64,000 bases of DNA from DATARH01 sp963778385 (GTDB lineage: Bacteria; Pseudomonadota; Alphaproteobacteria; ATCC43930; CGMCC-115725): NCBI GenBank assembly GCA_963778385.1, contig CAVZUA010000002.1, positions 62,001 to 126,000 of the forward strand, read 5' to 3'. Below, piece by piece: positions 45,561-54,975 of the stretch (its first letter is position 1; each line of letters begins with the position of its first letter). A model generated the notes under the pieces. It was given only the letters and a program-made list of their open reading frames with translations, was not told the origin of the DNA and ran no database searches. Made by a program: the position numbers and the translations under genes.

Positions 45561-46331
45561 ATGACGAGCGGCATCGCAGTCCATGACATGTCCGCAACCC
45601 AATGGTCGCCTTCCGGCCCGAGCGGCATCTGGCAACAGAATATCCGCAGCGATCGCAGCGCCGGCCGCTGGTTTGGCGGGGTGCGGTTCGAGCCGCTGTC
45701 GCGCTCGGGCATCCATCGCCATCTGGGGCCCGCCGCAAGCTTCATGCTGTCCGGCTCGCTGGTCGATCACGCCACTCGCATGGCAGGCGGCCAGGCGGTG
45801 ATCAACCTGACCGGCGCCGTGCATGACGTGATCTGCTACAACGCCGCGCTCGTCGTGGCGCGGGTCGACGGGCCGATCCTCTATCCGCGCAACACCGATG
45901 GCGTGCTCGACGAACTCGGCGCCGCAGCCAGCGAGGCTGGCGAACGCATCGAGGAAACGATCGGCCAGCCCGCCGACATCCTGGTCGACGCCGACGCGCT
46001 GACGGCGATCCCCGGCCCGGTGCCGGGCATCACCCGCCGCATGCTTTACGACTACGCCGGCCAGCCGCACCGCGCACGGTTCATGCAGCTGGCGCTGGCG
46101 CCGGGAACCCGCATCCCGTCGCACACGGCAACCGGGATGGTCGACTTCTTTATGCTCGCCGGCGAGATTTCTCTCGGTGGCGTGGCCGCCGGCTCCGGCT
46201 GCTATGTGACGATCAACGCCGACACCGAGGTGATGCTGACCAGCCGCTACGGCGCGCGCCTGCTGACTTGGGCCGATGGCCCGGCCAGTTGGCACGACGG
46301 CGTCGAACGCGGCGACCTTTACGGGTGGTGA
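45561..46331 (+). CDS. Bicupin (ChrR-like cupin) protein
   Basis: The 256-aa protein has two cupin repeats. The first contains SRSGIHRHLGPAASFMLSGS (G-x-HxH metal motif) and the second GTRIPSHTATGMVDFFMLAG followed by GSGCYVTINADTEVML. This duplicates the cupin pattern of 2,4'-dihydroxyacetophenone dioxygenase and of the metal-binding half of ChrR. Only the first repeat has two His in the first motif. It could be a dioxygenase or a sensor; no sigma or anti-sigma partner is adjacent. GGGAGGGGAAACC precedes the ATG. Confidence 0.7.
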   Translation: MTSGIAVHDMSATQWSPSGPSGIWQQNIRSDRSAGRWFGGVRFEPLSRSGIHRHLGPAASFMLSGSLVDHATRMAGGQAVINLTGAVHDVICYNAALVVARVDGPILYPRNTDGVLDELGAAASEAGERIEETIGQPADILVDADALTAIPGPVPGITRRMLYDYAGQPHRARFMQLALAPGTRIPSHTATGMVDFFMLAGEISLGGVAAGSGCYVTINADTEVMLTSRYGARLLTWADGPASWHDGVERGDLYGW

Positions 46332-46341
46332 GCCTCCCGCT

Positions 46342-46908
46342 TTAGGCTTGCGCCTCGGCCCGCAGCGCAAAGCCCAGCCTGATCCAGCCAACGCCGTTGA
46401 AGATCAATTCGACCGCGATCAGCGTCCCGAGCAGCCAGAGGCTCGACCAGGGCAGGCTGAGAAACAGCAACACCGCGACGCCGACCGCGATCAGTCCGCC
46501 CAGCAGCATCAGCCACCAGCCCCGAAGCTCGCGGTGGCGCAACGCCATGACAATGCGCAGCACGCCGCTGACGCCAAGCGAAACCATTACGAAGATCGTA
46601 ATAACAAGCGATCCGTTCACCGGCTCGTCCATGATCAGCAACCCGCCGATGACGTAGAGCGCGCCGCACAGCAAGGCGAGCAGAAAAGCACCCCATTCCT
46701 TGTTGGCGAAGGCGTGAATGATCTGAAAAATGCCGGCCACGAGGAGCGCGGCACCGATAAAGATGACGCTGAGGATCGTCACCATGATCGTGTCGACGAA
46801 GGCGAAACCGCCGGCCAACACCATGCCGACGCCGAGAGCGATAAACCATCCCCACTTCGCCGCGAAACGACGCGGCTCAATCCCGAGTTGGTGTGCGAGA
46901 TCGGTCAT
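46342..46908 (-). CDS. HdeD-family membrane protein
   Basis: The start at 46908 after GAGGGAGCC gives 188 aa. Six hydrophobic segments alternate with short loops: WGWFIALGVGMVLAGGFAF, TILSVIFIGAALLVAGIFQI, GAFLLALLCGALYVIGGLLI and so on, with the family HAFANKEWG block between segments 2 and 3. HdeD proteins are inner-membrane proteins linked to acid-stress resistance, molecular mechanism unsettled. It lies 34 bp after the small secreted protein gene on the same strand, so they could share a transcript. Confidence 0.85.
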   Translation of the reverse strand: MTDLAHQLGIEPRRFAAKWGWFIALGVGMVLAGGFAFVDTIMVTILSVIFIGAALLVAGIFQIIHAFANKEWGAFLLALLCGALYVIGGLLIMDEPVNGSLVITIFVMVSLGVSGVLRIVMALRHRELRGWWLMLLGGLIAVGVAVLLFLSLPWSSLWLLGTLIAVELIFNGVGWIRLGFALRAEAQA

Positions 46909-46942
46909 CGCGGCTCCCTCCACTGCAGACCAAAAAGATCGC

Positions 46943-47350
46943 TCAATAGCCGGTCCAATGCCGCAGCCCCTGGCCCTGGCGGTCGGGGCAAATCTCGTTG
47001 CTGAGCGTGACGGTGACGAGATCGCCGCTGTAATGGCCCCTGACCTGATACGCCCGCACCACGCGGCCATTGATGTGCCCCGCCGCCGTATTGCCGGAAA
47101 AGCTGCCGTCCGGCCGCAGCACCAGGTTCTGCAGCATCACATTGCCCTGCCCCACGCCGACCAGCCCGGTCAGCCGCCCCTGCTCGACCGCGAGGCGCAC
47201 CATCCAGTCGCCGCACGGCATGCCCGATATCGCCCGGCCCTCGACATTCCAGAACCCGTCGCGCGCGACCTGTGCCCGGCTGGCCGCAACCGGCACCATC
47301 ACCATGAGCGCCGCCGACCCAAGGAGCATAAGCGCTCTCGCGATCATCAC
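46943..47350 (-). CDS. Small secreted hypothetical protein
   Basis: The 135-aa product has a Sec signal (RALMLLGSAALMVMVPVAAS ... RAQ) and a short beta-rich domain: GFWNVEGRAISGMPCGDWMV, GLVGVGQGNVMLQNLVLRPD, RAYQVRGHYSGDLVTVTL. Two Cys (MPCGDW and NEICPDR) could form a disulfide in the periplasm. I recognise no family. It lies directly upstream of HdeD. Confidence 0.6.
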   Translation of the reverse strand: MMIARALMLLGSAALMVMVPVAASRAQVARDGFWNVEGRAISGMPCGDWMVRLAVEQGRLTGLVGVGQGNVMLQNLVLRPDGSFSGNTAAGHINGRVVRAYQVRGHYSGDLVTVTLSNEICPDRQGQGLRHWTGY

Positions 47351-47376
47351 CGGTCCCCCTGTGTATCGACCGCGCT

Positions 47377-48267
47377 CTAGGCCGCCTCTTCCAGCGTCGA
47401 TCCAACATCGAGCGTCGTCGCGCGGCGCAGGTCGCGCGGTGCGGTCTCGTCATGCGGGCGGCCACGATGCATCGTGCAGCGATTGTCCCAGATCACCAGA
47501 TCGCCGGTGGCCCATTTATGGCTGTAGACAAACTGCCGCTGCGTCGCGTGGGTGTTGAGGTCGTGCAGCAGCAGCCGGCCGTCCGCCACCGGCCAGCCGA
47601 CGATGTGCGAGGCATGGGCCGACAGATACAGCGTCTTCCGGCCCGAACCGGGGTGCCGCCGCACCAGCTTTTGCGGTGAGGGCGGGTATTTTTCGCGCTC
47701 GCCGGGCGGAAATTCGGTAAAGCCGATCTGTCCGCGCGACCAGAAGATGTCGTGCTCGACGACAAGGCCGTCGATCGCCGTCTTCATGTCGTCCGACAGC
47801 GCGTCATGGGCCGCGCGCATGTCGGCGAACTCCGTTTCGCCGCCGCCGAGCGGGCTGGCCGGCGGCACCGCCACCGCGAACAGCATGCCGAGCACCACCG
47901 GCACCGGCATGTATGACGCGTCCGTGTGCCACAGCCGATTGCCGAGCATGTCGAGGCGGCGGCGGTCGTATCGATCGCGCACCTTGCTTTCGATGTCGAG
48001 GTTCGAGATGTCGCCGATCTCGGGGATGTCGAGACGCCGCTTGCCGGGCTGCAACGCCGCGCGGCCGATCTCCAACCCGCCGAACCGGCCGGCAAAGGCC
48101 TTCAACTGCGCATCGGCGATTGATTGGTGATACATGACGACGACCGAATGCCCGTCGATCGCCTCCCACAGCGTCGCCAGTGTTTCCTCGTCAAGAGGCT
48201 GCGACGCATCGATGCCCGACACCTCGGCGCCGATATGCGGGTGGAGCGGTGTGACGGAAATAGCCAT
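47377..48267 (-). CDS. TauD/TfdA-family Fe(II)/2-oxoglutarate dioxygenase
   Basis: The 296-aa enzyme has the facial triad: LWHTDASYM (HxD) and TMHRGRPHDE (distal His), and the 2-oxoglutarate-binding Arg in RRATTLD. The start ISVTPLHPHIGAEVSGIDAS is the family N-terminus. Members hydroxylate taurine, 2,4-D and related compounds, releasing CO2 and succinate. GGAGG lies before the ATG. It is followed, same strand, by a palindrome pair and a luciferase-like oxidoreductase; together they may serve xenobiotic or sulfonate use. This is inference. Confidence 0.88.
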   Translation of the reverse strand: MAISVTPLHPHIGAEVSGIDASQPLDEETLATLWEAIDGHSVVVMYHQSIADAQLKAFAGRFGGLEIGRAALQPGKRRLDIPEIGDISNLDIESKVRDRYDRRRLDMLGNRLWHTDASYMPVPVVLGMLFAVAVPPASPLGGGETEFADMRAAHDALSDDMKTAIDGLVVEHDIFWSRGQIGFTEFPPGEREKYPPSPQKLVRRHPGSGRKTLYLSAHASHIVGWPVADGRLLLHDLNTHATQRQFVYSHKWATGDLVIWDNRCTMHRGRPHDETAPRDLRRATTLDVGSTLEEAA

Positions 48268-48323
48268 CGGTGTTCCTCCCTTTGATCGCCCCTCACCCGC
48301 CTCGCTGCACTCGGCACCCCTAG

Positions 48324-48374
48324 CCCCTCTCCCGTATTACGGGAGAGGGAGAGACCCATCGCGAAGCGATGGGT
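48324..48374. repeat. Double-palindrome intergenic repeat
   Basis: Two adjacent perfect hairpins: CCCTCTCCCG-TATTA-CGGGAGAGGG (48325-48349) and ACCCATCGC-GAA-GCGATGGGT (48354-48374). It lies between the LLM gene (ends 48391) and the TauD start. It resembles REP-like extragenic palindromes dispersed in Rhizobiales genomes and may also act as an mRNA-end structure. Confidence 0.65.
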
Positions 48375-48390
48375 GGGTGAGGGTCACTCA

Positions 48391-49284
48391 TTACAATGCG
48401 TCGGCGACCGCGCTCTGGAACCGCTTCAGCGCGCCGATATGGTCGCTCAGCGTGTGACCGGCGAGGCGGTGATGGTGGCGGCGGTGAAAGTTCGTCGTCA
48501 GGCAGAGATGCGTCGCCCCCGCCTTCTTCCAGAACTGGGCTTCCTTCGCCCAGTCCGCCTCGCCGCCCGAACCCATCGAGGTCCACACCTCGATGCCGAT
48601 CGCGGCCGGGTCGCGCCCCGCCTGCTCGGTGAGTTTGCGCAGGGTGGCGAGCACGTCGAGCGCACTTTGGTCGGCGGGATAGGCATTGGGCATCCAGCCG
48701 TCGCCCCATTTGGCGATGCGCTCGAGCGTCCGCTCATGGTGGCCGCCGAACCAAACGGGCACCTTGCCCGATGCCGGGCGCGGGTTGATCCCGGCGTCCT
48801 CGATACGGTGCCAGCGGCCCTCGAAGCTCACATGCGGCTCGGCCCATAATTTCTGCATCACCTGCACCTGCTCCTCGGAGCGGCGGCCGCGATTGTGGAA
48901 ATTCTCGTTGAGCCCGACAAACTCGACCTCGTTCCACCCGACGCCGATGCCGAGCCGGAACCGCCCGCCGCACAGCACATCGAGACAGGCGGCCTGCTTG
49001 GCGACGAGCGCGGTCTGGCGCTGCGGCAGGATCAGCACGCCGGTCGAGAAGCCGAGCTTCGGCGTCGCCCCGGCGAGATAGCCGAACAGCACAAACGGGT
49101 CATGGAACAGATCGTCATTGGTATTGCGGTCCCAGCCCGGCCGGCTCGCGGCATTGACGCCCAGGACATGATCCGCCGCCTCGACGAAATCGTACCCGAC
49201 ATCCTCGGCGGCCTGCGCGTATTCCTTCAACACCGCCGGCGAGCCGCCGATGTCGCCCAGTGGCAACAGCGTGACCAGTTCCAT
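48391..49284 (-). CDS. Luciferase-like (LLM) oxidoreductase, TIGR03619 type
   Basis: The 297-aa TIM-barrel protein starts ELVTLLPLGDIGGSPAVLKE and contains VEAADHVLGVN, KLGFSTGVLILPQRQTALVA, LDVLCGGRFRLGIGVGWNEV and VPVWFGGHHERTLERIAKWG. These match the F420- or FMN-dependent LLM branch. The GGRF-LG-GVGW region contacts the flavin or F420 phosphate. No F420 biosynthesis gene is present here, so the cofactor is open. Substrate unknown. It is co-directional with TauD. Confidence 0.88.
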   Translation of the reverse strand: MELVTLLPLGDIGGSPAVLKEYAQAAEDVGYDFVEAADHVLGVNAASRPGWDRNTNDDLFHDPFVLFGYLAGATPKLGFSTGVLILPQRQTALVAKQAACLDVLCGGRFRLGIGVGWNEVEFVGLNENFHNRGRRSEEQVQVMQKLWAEPHVSFEGRWHRIEDAGINPRPASGKVPVWFGGHHERTLERIAKWGDGWMPNAYPADQSALDVLATLRKLTEQAGRDPAAIGIEVWTSMGSGGEADWAKEAQFWKKAGATHLCLTTNFHRRHHHRLAGHTLSDHIGALKRFQSAVADAL

Positions 49285-49340
49285 CGCCCTCTCCTTGAAT
49301 TCAGTGGGAAGAAGCCTACACCCCGCATTCCAAGTTTGTC

Positions 49341-49360
49341 ATTCCGGCGAAGGCCGGAAT
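49341..49360. repeat. Short extragenic palindrome
   Basis: ATTCCGGC-GAAG-GCCGGAAT is a perfect 8-bp hairpin in the gap between the LLM gene and the methyltransferase gene. GTCATTCCGGCGAAGGCCGGAAT is a well-known dispersed intergenic sequence type in Proteobacteria. Confidence 0.6.
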
Positions 49361-49436
49361 CCAGGTTTCCGCGGTTGGAGCGGCTGAAGCCGGGACCCCG
49401 ACCTGCGTCTGGGTGACAACGGAGGTTCCGACTGTC

Positions 49437-50084
49437 TCAGGTCGGTTTGCGGCCGATCACCGCGTACATCGGGTCCTGCTCGTCTTCGATCCAGGGGCAG
49501 AGGCGGCGGGTTTCGATGCGCTCGAAGCCGGCGTGGTTCAGATAGAGTTCTACGAGCCGCGCGTGGCCGTTGTCATCGAGCCCGCGCCAGACCGCGACCG
49601 CCTTGGTCCAGAAGCAGCGGTTCGAGAAGCCGATCACGATCGGTGCGTCCGGCCGCAGCACGCGCGCCACGTCGCGCAGCACCGCGACCGGCTGCTGCAG
49701 GTACTGGATCGACACGCAGATCATCGCCGCGTCGATGCTGTTGTCAGGCAGCGGCAGAACGGCATCGCGGTTGAGGTTTTGCGTGAACCAGCGGCTGAAC
49801 CGCGGATTGGCCGCCAGTTCCTCGGCGTTCATGCCGTGGCCGATCACTTCGCCATAGGTGATGTCGGGCGGCAAATGGCTGACCCAGCTCGACATCAGGT
49901 CGAGCAGTACCCCGCCCACCGGCAAAATCTCACGGTAGAGGCCGGTGAGCATTCGCATCGCATGGTCGTCGATGTGATGGACGAGGCGCGCCAGCTCGTA
50001 GAAGGCCTCGTCATCCTCCTCGTCGATCCGGGCAAAGGCGCCGGGCGGCAGTCCGAGTTCGTCGAGATCCATCTGCCGTGTCAC
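49437..50084 (-). CDS. Class I SAM-dependent methyltransferase
   Basis: The 215-aa product has PVGGVLLDLMSSWVSHLP (motif I region, with LDLMSS in place of DxGxGxG), IDAAMICVSIQYLQQPV (motif IV region) and VLRPDAPIVIGFSNRCFWTK (post-motif), the pattern of UbiE-like enzymes. Motif I lacks the usual glycines, so methyl transfer is likely but not proven. It overlaps the end of the DsbA-like gene by 4 bp and so belongs to that operon. Confidence 0.75.
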   Translation of the reverse strand: MTRQMDLDELGLPPGAFARIDEEDDEAFYELARLVHHIDDHAMRMLTGLYREILPVGGVLLDLMSSWVSHLPPDITYGEVIGHGMNAEELAANPRFSRWFTQNLNRDAVLPLPDNSIDAAMICVSIQYLQQPVAVLRDVARVLRPDAPIVIGFSNRCFWTKAVAVWRGLDDNGHARLVELYLNHAGFERIETRRLCPWIEDEQDPMYAVIGRKPT

Positions 50085-50827
50085 TTTTTGCCGCGCGCAT
50101 CGGCGATCAACTGCTTGAGATCGCCGGCGCTGATCGCGCCGGGGATGATCGTATCGCCGACGATAAAAGACGGCGTGCCGTCGAGGTCGAGCGCCTTGCC
50201 CAAGTCGAGATTGGCCTTCAATTCCTTGTCGATCTCGGGCGACCGCATGTCCTGCTTGACCTTGTCGACATCGAGCCCGACCGAGCCGGCGACCTTGTAG
50301 ATCGTCGCCTCGTCGATGCGGCCGGGGGTCGTCATCATCGCGCGGTGAAACGCGTCGTACTTGCCCTGCTTCTTGGCGGCGAGCGCGACGCGGGCGGCAA
50401 CCTCCGAATCCGGCCCGAGCACGGGAAATTCCTTGAACACAAAGCGCAGCTGGCGGTCGTCGCCGATCAACTTTTCGAGCGCCGGCTCGACCTGTTTGCA
50501 GTAGGGGCAGCGATAGTCGAAGAACTCGACCAGTGTCACATCGCCTTTCGGATTACCGGCGATCGGTGATTGCGGGTCGTCGAACACGTCGCGGCGATGC
50601 GCGGTCAGCGCCTGCGCCGCCTTGTCCTTGGCGTCGGCCTTGATCTTGTCCTCGGCAGCCTGGATCGCATCGACCAACACCTCGGGGTGCGTCTTCAGAT
50701 AGTCGCGGACGATGGTCTCGATTTCCTTTTTCTGGTCGGGGGTGAAATCGGCCGCCCAAGCCGGCCGCCACAGGGGGCCAAAACACAGGATTGCGAGGAA
50801 AACGGCGAAGCGGAACCGCAGGGACAT
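50081..50827 (-). CDS. DsbA-family thiol-disulfide oxidoreductase
   Basis: The 248-aa protein has a Sec signal (FRFAVFLAILCFGPLWRPAWA), an N-terminal helical extension, then thioredoxin fold LVEFFDYRCPYCKQVEPALE with the CPYC active site. The inserted helical domain follows, then the cis-Pro loop LDLDGTPSFIVGDTIIPG. This is the Com1/BdbD-like branch found in alphaproteobacteria. It acts on periplasmic dithiols. It is 39 bp after the M48 protease gene and likely co-transcribed with it, as in many relatives. Confidence 0.9.
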   Translation of the reverse strand: MSLRFRFAVFLAILCFGPLWRPAWAADFTPDQKKEIETIVRDYLKTHPEVLVDAIQAAEDKIKADAKDKAAQALTAHRRDVFDDPQSPIAGNPKGDVTLVEFFDYRCPYCKQVEPALEKLIGDDRQLRFVFKEFPVLGPDSEVAARVALAAKKQGKYDAFHRAMMTTPGRIDEATIYKVAGSVGLDVDKVKQDMRSPEIDKELKANLDLGKALDLDGTPSFIVGDTIIPGAISAGDLKQLIADARGKK

Positions 50828-50866
50828 GGGGGTGCTTTCCGAACTGGAGAAAACGCGAAGCGACGG

Positions 50867-52180
50867 TCAGTCGCTATCCTCTTTGGCCTCACGCTGGATT
50901 TCTTCGGCCCGCGCATAGGCAGGCTTGCCCTTCGGCAGGTTCTGCTTGGCCCGTTGCGCCTGTTCCCGGGCATCTTTTTTCTTGCCGTTGGCGAGCGCCT
51001 CTTCGGCCAGCGACAGCGCGGCCATGCCGAGATTGTTGTCGCGGCCGTAGGCGGTGGCCAGCAGGCGCCATAATGTCCCCTCGCGGCCTTCGGACAGCGC
51101 GGCGTCGTTGAGATAGGCAATGGCGCGCTTATTGAGCGACGGGTCGTTGCTCTCGATATAGGCTTGCGACAGCGAGATCCGCATCAGCGCCGCCTGCGGG
51201 TCGAGCTTAACGGCCTGCTCATAGGGCGCGATCGCGTCGCGGATGCGGCCGTTCTCGAACAGCATCTGCCCTTTGAGCTCCTGGTAATAGGCGTTTTTCG
51301 GGAAGTCGCGGATCAGCGCGTCGATCGCCGCCAACGCCTTGTCGAGCTTGGGGATGCGGTAATAGGCGATCGCCCGGGCGTAGCGCGCGTCGGGCGACTG
51401 ATCGCTTTCCGGGTAGGCGCGCAGCGTCGCCGACGGGTCGTCGAGAAACGCGTGCAGCTTCATCTTTATCGTCTTCAGCAACTGCATGTTTTGCGGCGTA
51501 TCCGGGGCGTCGGCCGAGCGCGACGTCTCGACATGGTGGCGGATGTAGTCGATCCGGGTCGAGGTCAGCGGATGGGTGCGCGCCCAAGGGTCGGTCGCCT
51601 CGCCGTGCAGCGGCTCGCCGGCCTGGAGGATCTCGAAGAATTTCAACAAGCCGCGCGCCGACTGCCCGGTCCGGTCGAGATAATTGAGCGCCGCATGGTC
51701 GGCGGTCGCCTCCTGCGCGACCGAAAAGCTCATATAGGCACGCTGCCCGACCCCGGCCGCAGCGATCATCGGTGCACCGCTGCCGCCGGCCACCGACGCG
51801 CCGATCGCCGCTGCCATCGCGATGATCGTCTCGATGCTGGCGTTCTTGGCCATCTCCAGCGCGCGCAGGATGTGGCCGCCGGCGATGTGGCCGGTTTCGT
51901 GCGCGATGACCCCGATCAGCATGTTCGGGTAGTCGGCGCGCTCGATGATGCCGCTGTTGATAAAGACCGCCTGGCCGCCGGCGACAAACGAGTTGAGCTG
52001 CCTGTCGCCGACGATGTAGATGCCGACGCCGCTCGGATCGAGCCCGGCGACCCGCCAGATCGGCGCCACCATCGTGCGTACATCGGCTTCGATCTCGGTG
52101 TCGCGGAGGAGTTCCTCCGCTGTGGCCGGGCGCGGCCAAGCCGCCAGGACGACTAGCACCATCGTCGCCGCGCGCAACAT
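50867..52180 (-). CDS. M48-family metalloprotease with TPR domain (BepA-like)
   Basis: The start at 52180 gives 437 aa with signal TMVLVVLAAWPRPATA. The protease domain has the HExxH zinc motif in IGVIAHETGHIAGGHI, and a downstream EATADHAAL third ligand region. A central hydrophobic stretch (IAMAAAIGASVAGGSGA) is typical. The C-terminal 200 residues form TPRs (AYYRIPKLDKALAAIDALIR, MLFENGRIRDAIAPYEQAV). BepA-like proteins degrade or chaperone stalled outer-membrane proteins in the periplasm. It is 39 bp downstream of the rne stop on the same strand. Confidence 0.9.
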   Translation of the reverse strand: MLRAATMVLVVLAAWPRPATAEELLRDTEIEADVRTMVAPIWRVAGLDPSGVGIYIVGDRQLNSFVAGGQAVFINSGIIERADYPNMLIGVIAHETGHIAGGHILRALEMAKNASIETIIAMAAAIGASVAGGSGAPMIAAAGVGQRAYMSFSVAQEATADHAALNYLDRTGQSARGLLKFFEILQAGEPLHGEATDPWARTHPLTSTRIDYIRHHVETSRSADAPDTPQNMQLLKTIKMKLHAFLDDPSATLRAYPESDQSPDARYARAIAYYRIPKLDKALAAIDALIRDFPKNAYYQELKGQMLFENGRIRDAIAPYEQAVKLDPQAALMRISLSQAYIESNDPSLNKRAIAYLNDAALSEGREGTLWRLLATAYGRDNNLGMAALSLAEEALANGKKKDAREQAQRAKQNLPKGKPAYARAEEIQREAKEDSD

Positions 52181-52218
52181 GAAACCAACCTGCGGACAGT
52201 AACGCCCGGCAAGGAGGC

Positions 52219-54975
52219 TCACTGGATCAGCCGCGTCCACCAGCCGCGGCGTGGCGATGCCGGCTTCTCGGTAATGGGGTGGATGTCGACGCCTTCCGGT
52301 ACCACGGGCTGCCGCCGCGAGGGCGGCGGCTCCGGCTCGGCCTCGGCTTTCGCCGTCGCGCCATTCCCGGCTCCAACGGTCTCCAACTCGCGCTCCGGTT
52401 CCGGTTCGACCGGCGGAATTTCCGCGCTCTCGATCGCGGCCTCAACCATCGCCTCGGCAGGGGCAACCTCGACAACGGTTTCCACCGGCTCCGGTTCCTC
52501 GTAGGGCGGCTGAGGCGCCGGGATTTCGCTGCCTTCGGAGGGAATTTCGCCGCCTTCGATGGCCGCCTCGACCATCGCTTCAGCTTCAGCCTCGGCCTCC
52601 ACGGCTTCCCCAGCCGTGGTATCGGCGGCCGCCGTCTCGCCGCGTTCGCGCCAACGCCCGCCGCGCCGCCCACGGCGACGCCGCCGACGCTCGTTGTCGC
52701 GCTCGCGCTCGGCGTTCGCCGCTTCCTCCGCCGTCGCTGCCGGCGCCGGCTCGTCGGTGGCCTCGTCGCCCTCCTCGCCGGAGGCCGCGACCTCCGACCG
52801 CTGCGGCTCGCGGCCGTCGTCGCCGCGCCGTCCGCGACGACGGCGACGCCGGCGCCCGCCGCGTTCCTCGGACTGCGCCTCGCGATCCTCGCCGTTGGGC
52901 TGCGATGCGGTCTCGGCCATGTCCTCGTCTTCGTCCTCTTCGTCGATCTCAACCGGCGGCGGCGGAGCAGCCGGACGCGGCGGCGGCGCCTCGCCGGCGG
53001 CGAAAGCGCGCAATCGTTCGAGGCGGAAATTCGGCGGAATCAGCGAATCGTCGCGGCCGACGATGACCTTGAACCCGTAGCGCACCTCGATCTGCGCCAG
53101 CGAATCGCGCTTCTGGTTGAGGATGTAGAGCGCCACCCCGGTCGGTATGTAGACGCAGATTTCCGCCGAGCGGGCGCGCGCCCCCTCCTCCTCGATCGCG
53201 CGCAGCACATAGAGCGCGGTCGATTCGGTCGAGCGGATAAAGCCGCTGCCGCCGCAATGCGGGCAGGGCTGGGTCGACGCCTCAGCCAGAGACGGGCGCA
53301 GACGCTGCCGCGACATCTCCATCAGCCCGAAGGGGCTGATGCGCCCGACCTGGATGCGCGCGCGGTCGTTCTTTAGCGCTTCCTTGAGGCGGCGCTCCAC
53401 CGCCGAATTGTGGCGGTGCTCCTCCATGTCGATAAAGTCGATGACGATCAGCCCGGCGAGATCGCGCAGCCGCAGCTGGCGGGCAATCTCGTCCGACGCT
53501 TCGAGATTGGTGCGCAGCGCGGTTTCCTCGATGTTGCGCTCGCGCGTCGCCCGGCCGGAATTGACGTCGATCGAGACCAGCGCCTCGGTCTGATTGATGA
53601 CGATGTAGCCGCCGGAGCGCAGTTGGGCGATCGGCGAGTGCACCGCGTCGATCTGGCTTTCGACCTGGTAGCGGTGGAACAGGCTGACCAGCGGGTCGCG
53701 ATAGGCCTGGACGCGCTTGGCATGGCTCGGCGTCAGCATGCGCATAAAGGCCTTGGCGGTCTTGTAGCCCTCGTCACCCTCAACAACGACTTCGTCGATG
53801 TCGCGGGCATAAAGGTCGCGAATCGACCGCTTGATCAGATTGCCTTCCTCATAGATCAACGCCGGCGCGGTCGATTTGAGCGTGAGTTCGCGGATTTCGC
53901 TCCACAGCCGCATCAGATATTCGTAGTCGCGCTTGATCTCGGCCTTCGAGCGCTCCGAGCCGGCGGTGCGGACGATGACCCCCATCCCCTCCGGGATTTC
54001 GAGGTCTTCGAGGATTTCCTTGAGGCGCCGGCGGTCGCTGAGGCTGGTGATCTTGCGCGACACGCCGCCGCCGCGCGCGGTGTTCGGCATCAGCACGCAA
54101 TAGCGCCCGGCGAGCGACAGATAGGTGGTCAATGCCGCGCCCTTGTTGCCGCGCTCTTCCTTGGCGACCTGCACCAGCATGATCTGGCGGCGCTTGATGA
54201 CCTCCTGGATCTTGTAATGTCGCGAGTTCCACGACCGGCGACGCTCGGTCTCCGCCTCCTCGGCCTCCGACTCGACGTCGTCCTCCAGCGTCTCGACTTC
54301 TCCCGCCGGCGGCGGCGAAGCGGATTCGAAGAACGTCTCAGTGGAAACCACCGACTCGATCGGCGCCGCCATCTCGACATCGTGCACGGCGCCGGGCGGA
54401 TCTTCTTCGCCGCGCTCCTCTTCGGTCTCCGGCGACATTTCCGCTAGCGGTTCGGGTGCCGCTTCCGGCTCCGGTTCGGCGTCGACGTCGCTTTCGCTGG
54501 CGGCCGCCACCGGCACCGCTTCAGGCAATGCGGCGGCGAGTGGGGTCGGCGGAAATTCTTCGTAGGGCTGCGTTTCCGCGATGAAGGCGACTGATTCGAC
54601 GGCAACTGGCGCCTCCGAACCACCTTCGGACGCTTGCGTCGCCTCCGGGACCGGCGGCGCGTCGTATTCGCTCGCCTCGCGCTCCCCGGTCCCGCGGTTC
54701 GCTTCGTCACGATCGGTGCGATCGCTGACCGGTATCCGGTAATAGTCGGGATGGACTTCGCTGAAAGCGAGGAAGCCGTGGCGGTTGCCGCCGTAATCGA
54801 CAAAGGCCGCCTGGAGCGACGGCTCTACCCGCGTGACCTTGGCGAGGTAGATGTTTCCTTTGACCTGTTTTTTGGTCGACGACTCGAAATCGAATTCTTC
54901 AAGCCGGTTGCCGCTGAGAACCACCACCCGCGTCTCTTCGGGATGGGCGGCGTCGATAAGCATGCGTTTTCCCAT
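52219..54975 (-). CDS. rne: Ribonuclease E (Rne/Rng family)
   Basis: ATG 54975 fits the family start (GKRMLIDAAHPEETRVVVL). The 918-aa protein has the split S1 domain: NIYLAKVTRVEPSLQAAFVD and, after an acidic insert of about 150 residues, KGAALTTYLSLAGRYCVLMP. Then come the 5' sensor (IPEGMGVIVRTAGSERSKAE), the catalytic DNase I-like Asp site (VIDFIDMEEHRHNSAVE), the Zn-link CPHCGGSG and a Glu/Pro/Ala/Arg-rich C-terminal scaffold tail. This is the alphaproteobacterial RNase E layout. It makes the main endonucleolytic cut in mRNA decay and rRNA processing. Confidence 0.93.
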   Translation of the reverse strand: MGKRMLIDAAHPEETRVVVLSGNRLEEFDFESSTKKQVKGNIYLAKVTRVEPSLQAAFVDYGGNRHGFLAFSEVHPDYYRIPVSDRTDRDEANRGTGEREASEYDAPPVPEATQASEGGSEAPVAVESVAFIAETQPYEEFPPTPLAAALPEAVPVAAASESDVDAEPEPEAAPEPLAEMSPETEEERGEEDPPGAVHDVEMAAPIESVVSTETFFESASPPPAGEVETLEDDVESEAEEAETERRRSWNSRHYKIQEVIKRRQIMLVQVAKEERGNKGAALTTYLSLAGRYCVLMPNTARGGGVSRKITSLSDRRRLKEILEDLEIPEGMGVIVRTAGSERSKAEIKRDYEYLMRLWSEIRELTLKSTAPALIYEEGNLIKRSIRDLYARDIDEVVVEGDEGYKTAKAFMRMLTPSHAKRVQAYRDPLVSLFHRYQVESQIDAVHSPIAQLRSGGYIVINQTEALVSIDVNSGRATRERNIEETALRTNLEASDEIARQLRLRDLAGLIVIDFIDMEEHRHNSAVERRLKEALKNDRARIQVGRISPFGLMEMSRQRLRPSLAEASTQPCPHCGGSGFIRSTESTALYVLRAIEEEGARARSAEICVYIPTGVALYILNQKRDSLAQIEVRYGFKVIVGRDDSLIPPNFRLERLRAFAAGEAPPPRPAAPPPPVEIDEEDEDEDMAETASQPNGEDREAQSEERGGRRRRRRRGRRGDDGREPQRSEVAASGEEGDEATDEPAPAATAEEAANAERERDNERRRRRRGRRGGRWRERGETAAADTTAGEAVEAEAEAEAMVEAAIEGGEIPSEGSEIPAPQPPYEEPEPVETVVEVAPAEAMVEAAIESAEIPPVEPEPERELETVGAGNGATAKAEAEPEPPPSRRQPVVPEGVDIHPITEKPASPRRGWWTRLIQ

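Noticed and set aside
48324..48374. Rho-independent terminator for the TauD or LLM gene
   Set aside because: The hairpins are strong but no T-run follows on either strand, and the site is between a gene end and an upstream gene start. A dispersed repeat is the better explanation.
51164..52156. 330-codon plus-strand frame opposite the M48 protease
   Set aside because: Shadow frame; the HETGH zinc motif and TPRs are on the minus strand.
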